A stretch of 64,000 nt of DNA from Planctomicrobium piriforme (lineage in GTDB: Bacteria > Planctomycetota > Planctomycetia > Planctomycetales > Planctomycetaceae). Within the stretch, counting starts at the first letter, position 1. Every line of letters begins with the position of its first letter. The DNA lies in NCBI RefSeq assembly GCF_900113665.1, contig NZ_FOQD01000014.1, positions 158,188-222,187 of the forward strand, read 5' to 3'. Under the pieces are notes generated by a model that worked only from the letters and a program-made list of their open reading frames with translations, did no database searches and was not told the origin of the DNA. Below are positions 54,101 through 62,784 of the stretch, piece by piece. Position numbers and translations under genes: made by a program.

Positions 54101-54966
54101 GGCAGCTCTGGACCACGATATCGGGCTTTCAACGTGGCCAGCGGGAGTCTCTGGCGATAGATCGCAATCTCATCCAGATCGCCTCGAAAACTGTTCGATG
54201 GGCTCCCCCCGAGTGCGGATCCGATCCAGATTGCATCGGTATCAACAGTTGGAGCATTCCGTGTGGGGCCGCCGACATCCCAGCTGCCGGTGACCTGATT
54301 TCCGTCAATGACTGCAAGAATGCTATCCGGATCGCCGAAACGGTACGCAATGGCGATGTGGTGCCATGCCTGTCCGGCCTGAAATCCTTGATCGGACGTC
54401 CAGCGATGCCAGTTGGATTCATCGTTGGCGGAAGCCTTCGGAGTCTGTCGGACAGACGAGAAAAGGAAGCTGGTATGGATTCGCCCTTGTAGTTTGCGAA
54501 TCCGCAGAGCCCAGTTCTGATTGTCCGCACTGAATCGAGGATCGCCTGTTCGCCCTTTTCCGATGACGTAAGCGTTTTCCCCTTCGTTGATCTCGTCGAT
54601 CTTGACCCATGCCTCTAACGTGATTTCATCCTTGTTGTTGAAGACAAAGGGGCTGTTGGCTTCGGAATCAGCAAAGGTGAAACGAGCCCCTTTCCCATCC
54701 AGCCGTACGGCGGTGTTGTCCTGTGCGAAGTCAGGATACTTCTCCGGACGAGGCCCGGGCACATCCCGGTGGACGCCGCCATGTGATTCCAGCCGCGTCG
54801 ATTCTTCCTGCCCGAACCCCCAATGTGCCGCAGGCCTAGCGTCCTCGACGGCGAGAAGCGGTTGAATGAAAACGCTTGCCCAAATTCCAAAAGCAGTAAC
54901 CATCCGGGCTGACCGGTTGAGCGGGGAATGACACTTTGCGAGCAGCGAGTGGGATGTCGGCGTCAT
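51184..54966 (-). CDS. LamG-PSCyt1-DUF1549-DUF1553 protein
   Basis: 1260 residues from ATG 54966 (GGAGA about 6 bases upstream); the frame is open to 55050. Order: signal region (MVTAFGIWASVFIQPLLAVE), LamG/concanavalin-like domain (about 40-280, EITLEAWVKIDEINEGENAY, WHHIAIAYRFGD, FRGDLDEIAIYRQRL), a beta-rich linker (about 290-560), cytochrome-type domain with LREHCFRCHGEKSQGGLRLN and DRMPPGGTGLTSEQI, DUF1549 (RRVFLDTVGVIPLDK, WTSYWLDVLAENPTL, LQCARCHDSPYHSTKQSDLY) and DUF1553 (FAEVNVNRVWRRLIGAGILE, HVARLILTSQLYQRE, SAEQVVDSLHMAVGKP). The LamG domain suggests binding of a carbohydrate. It is the third gene of the sigma-factor operon. Confidence 0.92.
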   Translation of the reverse strand: MTPTSHSLLAKCHSPLNRSARMVTAFGIWASVFIQPLLAVEDARPAAHWGFGQEESTRLESHGGVHRDVPGPRPEKYPDFAQDNTAVRLDGKGARFTFADSEANSPFVFNNKDEITLEAWVKIDEINEGENAYVIGKGRTGDPRFSADNQNWALRIRKLQGRIHTSFLFSSVRQTPKASANDESNWHRWTSDQGFQAGQAWHHIAIAYRFGDPDSILAVIDGNQVTGSWDVGGPTRNAPTVDTDAIWIGSALGGSPSNSFRGDLDEIAIYRQRLPLATLKARYRGPELPLTVRPLAEVMPELGTLQDGAVQLSFHEGMPAHFRWLNEGEAFPEATLKWETNAFLLDRLPQRYDAWGIRESWKAPVLVRMAADVALPAGKQRFLMRVRGLSRLWVNGDLVARSGPMTGSQDGFEPMTPPARPPHPGLRIAEHRQQEVFGECKIADGKKSRVVLETLVGGKDFRSDPGETCVAIETADGTSYLLLQPDSETEHPLTDSTVKSLLAQQSVEMQKFDDQCRRSAALSQESFWKMRHDFARNWAQQHPAPTIPGEPGNRHPIDAFLDAKIQSALTAAAQTPLADAQHFHKNVLPILREHCFRCHGEKSQGGLRLNSLEAARSGGDSGLAAIHPGAADKSEIMHRIRSTSAEDRMPPGGTGLTSEQISTLNDWINSGANWPAPPVTPNVVTSPPLVADATFLRRVFLDTVGVIPLDKDVREFLRDESPDKRTRMIDRLLADDRCADHWTSYWLDVLAENPTLINASLNTTGPFRWFIYESFRDQKPIDRFVTELILLRGSAHEGGSAGFGIAANNDAPFAAKGQIISSAFLAVQLQCARCHDSPYHSTKQSDLYALAAMFEKKPVTVPDGSRVPAAFFEKQQRVSLIQVTLKPGEPVLPVWPFAEVTGSADDDAIRQLMQNPDDPREKLAALITAPGNQRFAEVNVNRVWRRLIGAGILESPDDWEGKAASHPDLLKWLAHEFITHDYEIRHVARLILTSQLYQREATRQSLPVSPELQFFVAPLCRRMSAEQVVDSLHMAVGKPMDVEEMTFAPEAGKPSMYRLTLGVPDRAWKFSSLGNERDRPSLSLPNARAVADIMEAFGWNGARQSPRTDRELDPNVLQPGVLQNSDAAVLLSRASVHSGLAEAAVDAATPNELVETIFLRILGRVPGEGEQAALAPLLADGFQDRLLPAAEWQETQPLEHLPVVTWSNHVQSEANTVAVEMERRARLGPPPDPRLRPQWRETYEDVVWSVMNLSEFVWIP

Positions 54967-55072
54967 CGATTTCTCCGGAGAATCTTCAGCAGCGCAGGAC
55001 ACGCTGCACAAACTTGGCTGGTATGCCGAAGAGGCGAGACAGCGGGACAAAAGCGGGCGGATTTACCGAGAG

Positions 55073-56830
55073 TTACTTGTCAGGAATGAGTGGCGGCAGG
55101 CCGGCAATGAAGACCGGATCCAGCTTGGAAGCCTTCTCATCGGCTGCATGCTGGAGGAACAATTCGTTCACTTCATCACCTTCCGCAAAACCTAAGTCGG
55201 ATAGGTCGATCCCCACTCCGATCACATGGAAATGCAAAGGACTGACATCGACCTTGATCGGAGATTCAGCCTCTTTGAGTTCGGCGAGTGACCCAATCGA
55301 AGTCGGAAACCGGTGTGACCAAAGTGGTGCGACTTCTCGAGCCGCCGGGGAATCCATCGTTAGATCAAATTTTGTTACGGTGAATGGTTTCAAATCAGTA
55401 CGGTCAGCCAGCGGATAAATATGGAACGGATCCCCATCCGGCTGATTGGAGAATGACTGGATTTCAAACAGGACGAGATCAGGTCCGGCATGGTTCACCA
55501 CCGGGGTGAGGAAGCGAATTCCTAATCCCGGCGTCTCTTCAGAATGGGAATTACTAACCGGGCGACCAGCCAGCGGCGCAGGCTGTCCACCGAAGTTGAT
55601 CAAGCCTGTCGCCAGCTTGCGGTCTTCCAGCCATTCTTCCGGTCGGTCTGGCTTGTTCTGGAAACCGCACAGGTATCCATTCGCATCCGGCGTGGAATCG
55701 GCACGAAACGAAGCGACCTCGATCGGAATCAATTCCTCGGCGGAATAGGAATGAAGTTGGCCGTTTCGCTGGACCGTGACCGATGTCAGTTCATCCGCGG
55801 TGCCTTGGGGTGTGTAAGAGGCCTGGTAATCGACCAGTCGATCCGGCAATTGAGCACGATAAGTCTCAGAATGAAATTTCATCCGCTGACCTGACGAGTC
55901 AAGGAATCCTCCGACGCGAATTGCCTCTCCATTGGTTAGTCGCGTTGCCTCAGCATCAGCGGGCCGTCGCACAGCTCCCGAGGCATCTGCGATGAGCGGA
56001 TCGACAGATGCAGTCGCAGTTGGATAGAGATCGGCGGCGCCTTCGATCACATGGACTTCCGTTTCATTGTTCTCCTGGACGCGGACATAAAATCGTGTTC
56101 CGCGATCCACCACCTTCGTCAACGGAGTGATGACTTCAAAGCCCTCGGCACCAGGAGGCGCGTGAACAGAGCAGGCTCCCGTGTTCAGCACCAGGCGGTC
56201 CTGCGTCGCCACCTGAAAAATGGAAGGGGCTTCGAGAATGGCAATTGCCCCGGAAGGAAATCTCAGTTTCACCAGTCCGCTCTGCAGTAGATAATCCTGC
56301 AGCGGTTGAACCACATCTCCGGAATTCAGTGTTCCCTGACCGAAAAACTTTGCACGAATTTCCTCGACCAGAATGACTTGTTGTGCGTCAGCCGCTGGAG
56401 CAGGAAGCTGGGTCATCGCAGGACTCGGTCCCGGCCACTTCCAGGTCATGACTCCGAAGAGAACCAGAAGAGCCAACGTGGTCGCTCCCGTCAGCAAGAA
56501 TGTCCGGCGGCGCGATGCAAGGATTTTATGACGAGCCAGTCGACCTGCCGCGAAAGGAACTTCTTCCGGAGAGATGGAAACTTGCAGTTCGTGATCCAGC
56601 AGCCTGTTCGACTGCCCGAAGGCTTCCAGTCGCAACAGGTCGTGGATTGCTGTCGTGCGGATCTGCATCCGCCGAAACAACTTCCTCTTGGCGGGGTCCT
56701 GCGAGATCGACTCCGACAGCTTCGCGACTTCTGCAGGTGTCAGCGCGCCATCCTGGTAGCGCACAACCCACTCGAGAAACTCAAGGTGCTGGTCATTATC
56801 GGGCTTGTCATTCTCTTTGGATAAACTCAT
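55073..56830 (-). CDS. FecR-domain transmembrane anti-sigma regulator
   Basis: 585 residues. The cytoplasmic N-terminus (1-110, HLEFLEWVVRYQDGALTPAE) resembles anti-sigma domains. One membrane span (about 114-134, TFLLTGATTLALLVLFGVMT) leads to a periplasmic FecR domain (VKLRFPSGAIAILEAPSIFQ, LNTGACSVHAPPGAEGFEVI, VVDRGTRFYVRVQENNETEV, VIEGAADL) and a further beta-rich part of about 250 residues. Its ATG overlaps the sigma gene stop by 4 bp, the hallmark of a sigma/anti-sigma pair. It should sense a periplasmic signal and control the downstream LamG-DUF1553 and DUF1501 genes. Confidence 0.9.
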   Translation of the reverse strand: MSLSKENDKPDNDQHLEFLEWVVRYQDGALTPAEVAKLSESISQDPAKRKLFRRMQIRTTAIHDLLRLEAFGQSNRLLDHELQVSISPEEVPFAAGRLARHKILASRRRTFLLTGATTLALLVLFGVMTWKWPGPSPAMTQLPAPAADAQQVILVEEIRAKFFGQGTLNSGDVVQPLQDYLLQSGLVKLRFPSGAIAILEAPSIFQVATQDRLVLNTGACSVHAPPGAEGFEVITPLTKVVDRGTRFYVRVQENNETEVHVIEGAADLYPTATASVDPLIADASGAVRRPADAEATRLTNGEAIRVGGFLDSSGQRMKFHSETYRAQLPDRLVDYQASYTPQGTADELTSVTVQRNGQLHSYSAEELIPIEVASFRADSTPDANGYLCGFQNKPDRPEEWLEDRKLATGLINFGGQPAPLAGRPVSNSHSEETPGLGIRFLTPVVNHAGPDLVLFEIQSFSNQPDGDPFHIYPLADRTDLKPFTVTKFDLTMDSPAAREVAPLWSHRFPTSIGSLAELKEAESPIKVDVSPLHFHVIGVGIDLSDLGFAEGDEVNELFLQHAADEKASKLDPVFIAGLPPLIPDK

Positions 56831-57354
56831 GACACCCCTCCGCCGCCCAGATCCAATCGCATCTGAATGCATCGCTCGAGCATGCTGTGGATCCGCGCCA
56901 GGGCCTGATAGACAGCAGTCGGCTTCCTACCCAAAAACTCAGCGACCTCAATTCCAGACCGACCCTCAAAATACCGCAATTGAAGGATGCGGCGATTATT
57001 CGGGGTCAGCTCACCGAGGCAATAGGCGAGCGCATCACGAGCCGGCAGCGACTCCCCATCGTCTTCGTCGGACCAGACCGCCAGGAGCGTCTCCAGAGCT
57101 TCCTCAGAAATTCCTTCGTACTTACCGTCGCGAGCACGGATCACATCAATCGCTCGATTTCTGCAGGAAACCCTCGCCCATTTCAACAATTGAGCCTTCG
57201 CTTCAAACTGCTCTTCCCGGAGTAACGATTTCACGCAGACGTCCTGGTAGATGTCTTCAGCGAGGTGAAAACTCCGCACGATCGTGTTCACGAACGCCGT
57301 GAGCGACAATCGCTCTTCCAGTAAAATTGCGGTTGCTTCTTCTCGGCGGAGCAT
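56827..57354 (-). CDS. ECF-type RNA polymerase sigma factor
   Basis: 175 residues. Region 2 shows in AFVNTIVRSFHLAEDIYQDV, LLKWARVSCRNRAIDVIRAR; region 4 in LAYCLGELTPNNRRILQLRY, GRSGIEVAEFLGRKPTAVYQ and ALARIHSMLERCI. This is the planctomycete ECF group usually coupled to FecR proteins and DUF1553/DUF1501 genes. It heads its operon; the 240 bp upstream includes a 9 bp stem-loop (57406-57427, TTCTCGACA) that could be an operator. Confidence 0.92.
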   Translation of the reverse strand: MLRREEATAILLEERLSLTAFVNTIVRSFHLAEDIYQDVCVKSLLREEQFEAKAQLLKWARVSCRNRAIDVIRARDGKYEGISEEALETLLAVWSDEDDGESLPARDALAYCLGELTPNNRRILQLRYFEGRSGIEVAEFLGRKPTAVYQALARIHSMLERCIQMRLDLGGGGVS

Positions 57355-57405
57355 CGATGTGCCTTGTCTCCATTGGCTCTTCTATAAGACGAGAGAGAGG
57401 CCGAC

Positions 57406-57427
57406 TTCTCGACAATTTTGTCGAGAA
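57406..57427. promoter_or_regulatory. Inverted repeat upstream of the ECF sigma gene
   Basis: A perfect 9 bp dyad TTCTCGACA/TGTCGAGAA with a 4-base ATTT centre, about 52 bp before the sigma factor start (minus strand). Candidate operator or transcript hairpin. No T-run follows. Confidence 0.45.
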
Positions 57428-57594
57428 AGGTGTTTTCAGAGGGGAGCTGTCATGGCGGAATGACTGCTTCGGCGGCCTGAGCTTGCGATTCAGGTCGGTC
57501 CCGGCAATCTGGTCCTGCGATGAGGCAGCGTCTCAACTGGCCATTTCCAGATCGGGGTCGGCAGGCGAGACAAGGAGGTTTTGCAGGGGGGGAT

Positions 57595-59049
57595 TCAAAC
57601 GCTGAAGAGATCCATGAAACTGCTGACAGTCGCCGCTTCCAGCGCGGTGCGATCCTGGCACAGAGTCCAAATGGCTTTCGCCTGTGGCGCGGGGATTCGA
57701 CCGAACAGGTTTTTCTCGAATTTCGCCAGGAGTAAAGGGATCCCGTCCGACCGCCGGAAACGGTGCCCGATGGGATATTCAACTTCGACGCGTGCGGTCG
57801 CGGCGCCGTCCCGAAAGAAGATCTGGATCGCATTGCCGATCGACCGCTTGTTCGGATCCAGATAATTTCGCGTGTAGTCGTCGTTTTGGATAACCTGCAT
57901 TTTGCTACGCAGGTCATCGATGCGGGCATCCCCTGCCGCCGCATCCTCGTAATCTTCAGCGGTCAGCGATCCTTTGAGCAGGGCGACCGCCACCATGTAC
58001 TGCAGGCAATGGTCGCGATCGGCCGGATTCGCCAGCGGCCCGGTCTTGTCGATGATGCGTTTGCCGCTCTCCTGCGTCTCAATGACGATACGGTCGATCT
58101 CGTTGAAACGGGCCAATGCTTGTGAGTGCAATTCGATCGCCGCTTCAACGGCCGTTTGGGCGTGAAACTCTGCGGGAAAGGAAATTTTGAATAGCACGTG
58201 CTCCATCACATAACTCCCAAAACCCTGGGCAGGTACCGTCAACGGTTTTCCTTTGAAAAGCACATCCTGGAAGCCCCAGACTTTCGCCGTCAGTGCGCTG
58301 GGATAGCCCATTTCGCCTTTCAGCGCAATCAACGCATGACGGACTGCGCGGCTGGTCGCGTCTCCGGCGGCCCAGCTCTTTCTCGAACCGGTATTCGGAG
58401 CATGGCGATAGGTCCGCAGCGCACCGCCGTCCAGAAATGCATTCGAAAGCGCGTTGATGATCTGATCGCGATCACCGCCAAGCAGGCGGGTGACGACGGC
58501 CGTCGTCGCAATCCGCACGAGGAGGACGTGGTCGAGGCCGACGCGATTGAATCCATTTTCGAGAGCCAGTACTCCCTGAATCTCGTGCGCCTGAATCATC
58601 GCAACCAGCACGTCGCGCATCGTGAGCGACTGTTCGCCGCCGCGGCTGAGATAGTCGGCCACGGCCAGGATGCCGCCGAGGTTGTCGGAGGGATGGCCCC
58701 ATTCGGCCGCCAGCCAGGTATCGTTGAAATCGAGCCAGCGAATCATCGCGCCGATATTGAAGGCGGCCTGGACCGGGTCCAGTTCATAGGATGTTCCCGG
58801 CACGCGTGCCCCGACGCCAGGCAGGGTCGCCCCAGGCACGACGGGACCGAGTAATTTGACGCACGCCGGATAGTTGAGCGCCAGCAATCCGCAACCGAGC
58901 GTGTCCATCAGACACAGCCTCGCGGTCTCGAACGCTTCTTCACTGGCGATCTTTTCTGTCTCCAGAACATAGTCTGCGATTTGCTGCAGGAGAGCGTCCG
59001 GCGCCGGTCGTGAGGCATCCGACAAATCAAAGTGGGACATTGCGGCCAT
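57595..59049 (-). CDS. prpD: 2-methylcitrate dehydratase PrpD
   Basis: 484 residues of the MmgE/PrpD family: CLMDTLGCGLLAL, FNIGAMIRWLDFNDTWLAAE, WGHPSDNLGGILAVADYLSR, RHALIALKGEMGYPSALTA, PAEFHAQTAVEAAIELHSQA, and YMVAVALLKGSLTAEDYEDA. It converts 2-methylcitrate to 2-methylaconitate in the methylcitrate cycle. The start at 59049 has AAGGA 4-5 bases upstream; a second ATG lies at 59040. It follows prpC by 9 bp, so it is the third gene of a prpBCD operon. Confidence 0.93.
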   Translation of the reverse strand: MAAMSHFDLSDASRPAPDALLQQIADYVLETEKIASEEAFETARLCLMDTLGCGLLALNYPACVKLLGPVVPGATLPGVGARVPGTSYELDPVQAAFNIGAMIRWLDFNDTWLAAEWGHPSDNLGGILAVADYLSRGGEQSLTMRDVLVAMIQAHEIQGVLALENGFNRVGLDHVLLVRIATTAVVTRLLGGDRDQIINALSNAFLDGGALRTYRHAPNTGSRKSWAAGDATSRAVRHALIALKGEMGYPSALTAKVWGFQDVLFKGKPLTVPAQGFGSYVMEHVLFKISFPAEFHAQTAVEAAIELHSQALARFNEIDRIVIETQESGKRIIDKTGPLANPADRDHCLQYMVAVALLKGSLTAEDYEDAAAGDARIDDLRSKMQVIQNDDYTRNYLDPNKRSIGNAIQIFFRDGAATARVEVEYPIGHRFRRSDGIPLLLAKFEKNLFGRIPAPQAKAIWTLCQDRTALEAATVSSFMDLFSV

Positions 59050-59058
59050 TTTTCCTTG

Positions 59059-60213
59059 TTATTGTCTGGCAGCGAGCGGGGTGAACGCCCGATTTTCTGG
59101 CCCGGTGTACTGCGCACTGGGGCGGATGATTTTATTGTCGAGCCGTTGTTCGATGACGTGCGCCCCCCACCCTGCGGTCCGGGCAATCACAAACAGGGGA
59201 GTGAACAACAATGTGGGAACGCCGAGCAGGTAGTAACTGACGGCGCTGTACCAGTCGAGATTCGGGAACATCTTCTTCTCTCTCCACATGACCTCCTCGA
59301 GGCGAGCGGCGACGTTGAACATGGCGACATCGCCGGCGAGCTGCGAAAGGTTGAGCGCGATGTCTTTGATAATCTGGTTGCGGGGATCGGAAACGGTATA
59401 CACCGGATGTCCGAAGCCGATGATGACTTCCTTGTTGGCCACGCGCCGGACAATGTCTTCTTCCGCTGCATCCGGGTCGGCATACCGGTTCTGGATCTCG
59501 AACGCGAATTCGTTCGCCCCGCCATGTTTGGGACCGCGGAGTGCGCCAATGCCGCCAGTGATCGCCGAGTACACGTCAGAACCGGTGCTGGCGATCACGC
59601 GGGCTGTGAACGTCGACGCGTTAAACTCGTGTTCGGCATACAAAGTGAGTGATGTCTGCATGGCTTTTACCTGGAAGTCTTTGGGAGACTTCCCATGCAG
59701 CAAATGCAGAAAATGACCGCCAATGGTGTCGTCGTCCGTTTCGACATCGATGCGTCGGCCGTTGTGGGAGTAGTGGTACCAATACAGCAGCAGGGAATTC
59801 AGCGAGGCGAGCAGTCGGTCGATGATGTCGCGAGTTCCGGCAATATCGTGACGTTCCGCTTCAGGGAGCACGCAGCCGAGCGCTGAGACGGCGGTTCGCA
59901 GCACGTCCATGGGATGCGCCGCCGCGGGAAGCTTTTCTAATATCGACTTCACCGCGGCCGGAATGCCGCGAAGCGACTTCAGCCTGGCCTGATAAGCCGC
60001 CAACCTGTGAGCGTTGGGTAGTTCGCCGTGCACCAGCAAATAGGCGACTTCCTCGAACTCGCAGTGCGTCGCGAGATCCAGAATGTCGTAACCGCGATAA
60101 TGCAGGTCGTTGCCGGAGCGACCGACAGAACTGAGCGCCGTGCTGCCTGCGGTGATGCCGGAGAGCAGGACAGATTTTTTGGGACGGAACGGTGCGGGTT
60201 CAGGGTTGCTCAT
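59059..60213 (-). CDS. prpC: 2-methylcitrate synthase PrpC
   Basis: 384 residues of the citrate synthase family: GITAGSTALSSVGRSGNDLH, YRGYDILDLATHCEFEEVAY, LTLYAEHEFNASTFTARVIA, GPKHGGANEFAFE, GFGHPVYTVSDPRNQIIK and the C-terminal VIEQRLDNKIIRPSAQYTGP. The LYAEHEFNAS and GFGHPVY blocks are those of methylcitrate synthases. It condenses propionyl-CoA with oxaloacetate. The start is ATG 60213 (a TTG at 60231 is possible), overlapping the prpB end by 14 bp. Confidence 0.93.
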   Translation of the reverse strand: MSNPEPAPFRPKKSVLLSGITAGSTALSSVGRSGNDLHYRGYDILDLATHCEFEEVAYLLVHGELPNAHRLAAYQARLKSLRGIPAAVKSILEKLPAAAHPMDVLRTAVSALGCVLPEAERHDIAGTRDIIDRLLASLNSLLLYWYHYSHNGRRIDVETDDDTIGGHFLHLLHGKSPKDFQVKAMQTSLTLYAEHEFNASTFTARVIASTGSDVYSAITGGIGALRGPKHGGANEFAFEIQNRYADPDAAEEDIVRRVANKEVIIGFGHPVYTVSDPRNQIIKDIALNLSQLAGDVAMFNVAARLEEVMWREKKMFPNLDWYSAVSYYLLGVPTLLFTPLFVIARTAGWGAHVIEQRLDNKIIRPSAQYTGPENRAFTPLAARQ

Positions 60214-61108
60214 GGGTTTTCTGTCTGGCAAATAACGCGTCGAGCGTCGCTTCGTAGGACTCGTAGTTCAGAACATCGTACAGTTCCGCACGGGTTTGCA
60301 TGAGCGGGAGTACGGAGCGCTGCGTCCCTTCGGCACGGAGCGTTTGATAAACCTGTGCCGCGGCCTGATTCATCGCGCGGAAAGCGCTGAGAGGATACAG
60401 GGCCAGTCGCACGCCGGCCTCGCGTAAGTCTTCCAAGCTGAGGAGCGGCGTCTTCCCGAACTCTGTCAGGTTCGCCAACACAGGCACATCGCCTAACGCG
60501 GCGGTGAACTCACGGTATTCGTCGAGAGTCGTCAGGGCCTCTGCAAAAATCATATCCGCTCCGGCCGCTGCATAGGCTTGAGCGCGGTAGATCGCGGCCG
60601 CCGGTCCCTCGACGGCGTGCGCGTCTGTGCGTGCCATCACGACAAACTGCTCATCAGTGCGGGCGTCAACAGCGGCCTTGATGCGGTCGCACATTTCCTC
60701 CGAACTGACAAGTTCTTTACCGGGACGGTGCCCGCAGCGTTTCGCCTGCACCTGATCTTCGAGGTGACAGCCTGCAGCGCCAGCCTGCGTCAAGTCGCGA
60801 ATCGTTCGGGCAATCATGAACGCCCCGCCCCACCCCGTATCCGCATCCACAAGAATTGGCAGGTCTGTCGCTCTCACGATGCGCCGCACGTCTTCACAGA
60901 CATCGCTGAGCGTGGTTAATCCCAGATCAGGGAGTCCGAAAGAGGCATTGGCCACTCCGGCTCCGGAGAGATAGATCGCACGAAAGCCAGCACGAACGGC
61001 CAGCAGCGCGCTGAAGGCATTGATCGTCCCGACGACTTGCAGCGGACGTTCGCTCTCAATTGCCGCACGCAGACATCCACCTGGTGACAAAATGACGTGT
61101 TCAGGCAT
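60200..61108 (-). CDS. prpB: 2-methylisocitrate lyase PrpB
   Basis: 302 residues of the isocitrate lyase/PEP mutase family: VVGTINAFSALLAVRAGFRA, IYLSGAGVANASFGLPDLGL, LVDADTGWG, HLEDQVQAKRCGHRPGKELV with the catalytic KRCGH, VMARTDAHAVEG, and FAEALTTLDEYREF. It cleaves 2-methylisocitrate to pyruvate and succinate, the last step of the methylcitrate cycle. First gene of prpBCD. The leader contains a perfect 12 bp stem-loop 85 bp upstream. Confidence 0.94.
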   Translation of the reverse strand: MPEHVILSPGGCLRAAIESERPLQVVGTINAFSALLAVRAGFRAIYLSGAGVANASFGLPDLGLTTLSDVCEDVRRIVRATDLPILVDADTGWGGAFMIARTIRDLTQAGAAGCHLEDQVQAKRCGHRPGKELVSSEEMCDRIKAAVDARTDEQFVVMARTDAHAVEGPAAAIYRAQAYAAAGADMIFAEALTTLDEYREFTAALGDVPVLANLTEFGKTPLLSLEDLREAGVRLALYPLSAFRAMNQAAAQVYQTLRAEGTQRSVLPLMQTRAELYDVLNYESYEATLDALFARQKTHEQP

Positions 61109-61192
61109 GTTTGAACCGTTTGCAAGAGCATCCGTAAGATCGCTGCGGACGCCACAAAGGGGGGCACTGAGGGAGGTCTCGGAAACGCAAAA

Positions 61193-61224
61193 GCCCTTGA
61201 GTCAATTGGTTATGACTCAAGGGC
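61193..61224. other. Stem-loop in the prpB leader region
   Basis: A perfect 12 bp stem GCCCTTGAGTCA/TGACTCAAGGGC with an 8-base loop. Read on the minus strand it is followed by TTTTGCG, a weak terminator-like run. It could be an attenuator for prpBCD or the terminator of a transcript from the right. Confidence 0.55.
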
Positions 61225-61399
61225 AAGCACATCAGCGGAGCGAGGGGGATTCTCTGACCGGTGAATTGGCTTGTAGCCCGAATGTGATGCAACAGATTCA
61301 AGAGTATGTGTTTCCGTCGTCGTAATCAATCTCAACCATTATGAAATATTTCACTTACTCAGCGAGATCAACGCCGCAAAAATGCCACAAATCTCCTTC

Positions 61400-61610
61400 G
61401 GCCAACCGCCGTCGGTTGCGACGCAGGAAGGGGAAAGACTTGCAGCACGAGCGAAGCGAGAAGGTGAAATGCAGCTTCACGCATGCCTGTGAAACGGAGT
61501 CGCGTGACGGACGTGGCTTCGAAAAGATCAATAAGCGTTTCCGGATCGTGACGGCCGCGCGAGACCTGGAGTTGCTCATTCTGATGGTGTTCGGGATCGG
61601 CAAGGCGCGG
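61400..61610 (+). pseudogene. IS1182-type transposase, C-terminal fragment
   Basis: Within a frame of 61341-61694 the stretch RRKGKDLQHERSEKVKCSFT, HACETESRDGRGFEKINKRF, RIVTAARDLELLILMVFGIG matches the C-terminal pattern of IS1182-family transposases as I recall it (ERSFAH-x-C-E-T-G-G-x-R-R-T-x-L-R-G-x-E-K-x-x-K-R-Y, then N-L-G-L-L-M and F-G-I-G-x-P-R). It is degraded (SRDGRGFEK for the RRTWLRG region) and lacks any N-terminal part. It sits directly upstream of a separate N-terminal fragment. Confidence 0.6.
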
Positions 61611-61749
61611 GTGTCCGCGCGCTGTTCCACTGGCATCGGGCCGGAGTCCCGACGTTCGATTAGCAGCCCGTTGAAAATCTCCCAGTCGGCTTGACGGGTC
61701 TGGTATTCTTCGCCGGTGTACGGAAGGCGGCAGGCAGGGAGCAATCGAG

Positions 61750-62780
61750 ATGGCGTTGGGAGCACGGGGAGGTGAGCGGCAGGAGGAGTTCTGGCTGCCC
61801 ACTCAGCAGCTCTCGTCTGGGCATGTCTTTTATGACAAGCTCAACACGGTGCTGGCACAGGCGGGCTTCGATCAGTCGCTCGAGCAACTCTGTCGGCCTT
61901 TCTACGCTGCTCAAAGACGCCCTTCGGCCCCGCCGGGCGTCTACTTCCGAATGCTGACGATCGGCTACCTGGAAGGGATCGACTCCCAGCGCGGGATTGC
62001 CTGGCGCTGCGAAGACTCGCTGTCCTTGCGGCGGTTCCTCGGGATTCCCCTGGGGAAGGAAACTCCCCACCACAGCAGCCTGACCAGAATCCGCGACCGC
62101 CTCCCCTTGAACATCCACGAACAGGCGTTTCATCAGGTGCTCTCGATTATCGACGAACAGGGCCTGCTGCGGGGGAAAACAGCGGCGGTCGATGCAACGC
62201 TGCTGGAAGCCAACGCCGCCATGAAAAGTATCGTCCGCAAAGACTCGGGCGAGGACTGGAAGGGGTACCTCAAACGCCTGATGCAAGAGCACGGATTCAT
62301 CGACGAAGACGATCATCCCGGCGACTAAAAACTGCGGAAGTTCGACAAAACTCGCCACGAACAGGGGAAAAAGAAGGCTTCGAACGAAGAGTGGACCTCG
62401 CCCGCCGATCCGGGCTCTCGGATCGTCAAACTGAACACGGCCGCACGCATCTGGGCGACAAGGCCGAGCATATGGTCGACCCGGAGAGCGAAGTGATTCT
62501 CTCCGCCAGGGTGCTGCGCGGGACCGACACTGACTCGCAGACGCTGTACGAGAGCATAGTCGACGCGCAACGGAATCTGATTCTCTCTGGCGTGCGGAAG
62601 AGATCGAGGAAGTGGCCGCCGACAAGGGCTATCACAAGAACGAGACCCTCGCGCAGGCCGCGGCCTGCGGGATGAGGACGTACATCCCCGAACCGAATTC
62701 GCCGTACGACTGCGTCTGGACCGACAAGCCGGAAGAGGTGGAGAGAGCGGTCGTCAATAACCGCCGCCGGAAGGGGAAAG
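61750..62780 (+). pseudogene. IS1182-type transposase, N-terminal and middle parts, frameshifted
   Basis: The first 192 codons (61750-62328) are clear IS1182-type: EFWLPTQQLSSGHVFYDKLN, PPGVYFRMLTIGYLEGIDSQ, RGIAWRCEDSLSLRRFLG, HHSSLTRIRDRLP, LLRGKTAAVDATLLEANAAM. TAA at 62326 interrupts it. The reading then continues in the same frame (KFDKTRHEQGKKKASNEEWT), shifts near 62430 to EHGRTHLGDKAEHMVDPESE, and shifts again near 62600 to AADKGYHKNETLAQAAACGM and VERAVVNNRRR. It ends about 62780 where an opposite-strand IS5-type fragment begins. The C-terminal domain is missing here. Confidence 0.8.
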
Positions 62781-62784
62781 ACCG

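Noticed and set aside
61193..61270. A functional tRNA gene
   Set aside because: Only a partial T-arm and acceptor-like stretch can be seen; no cloverleaf with an anticodon arm can be drawn.
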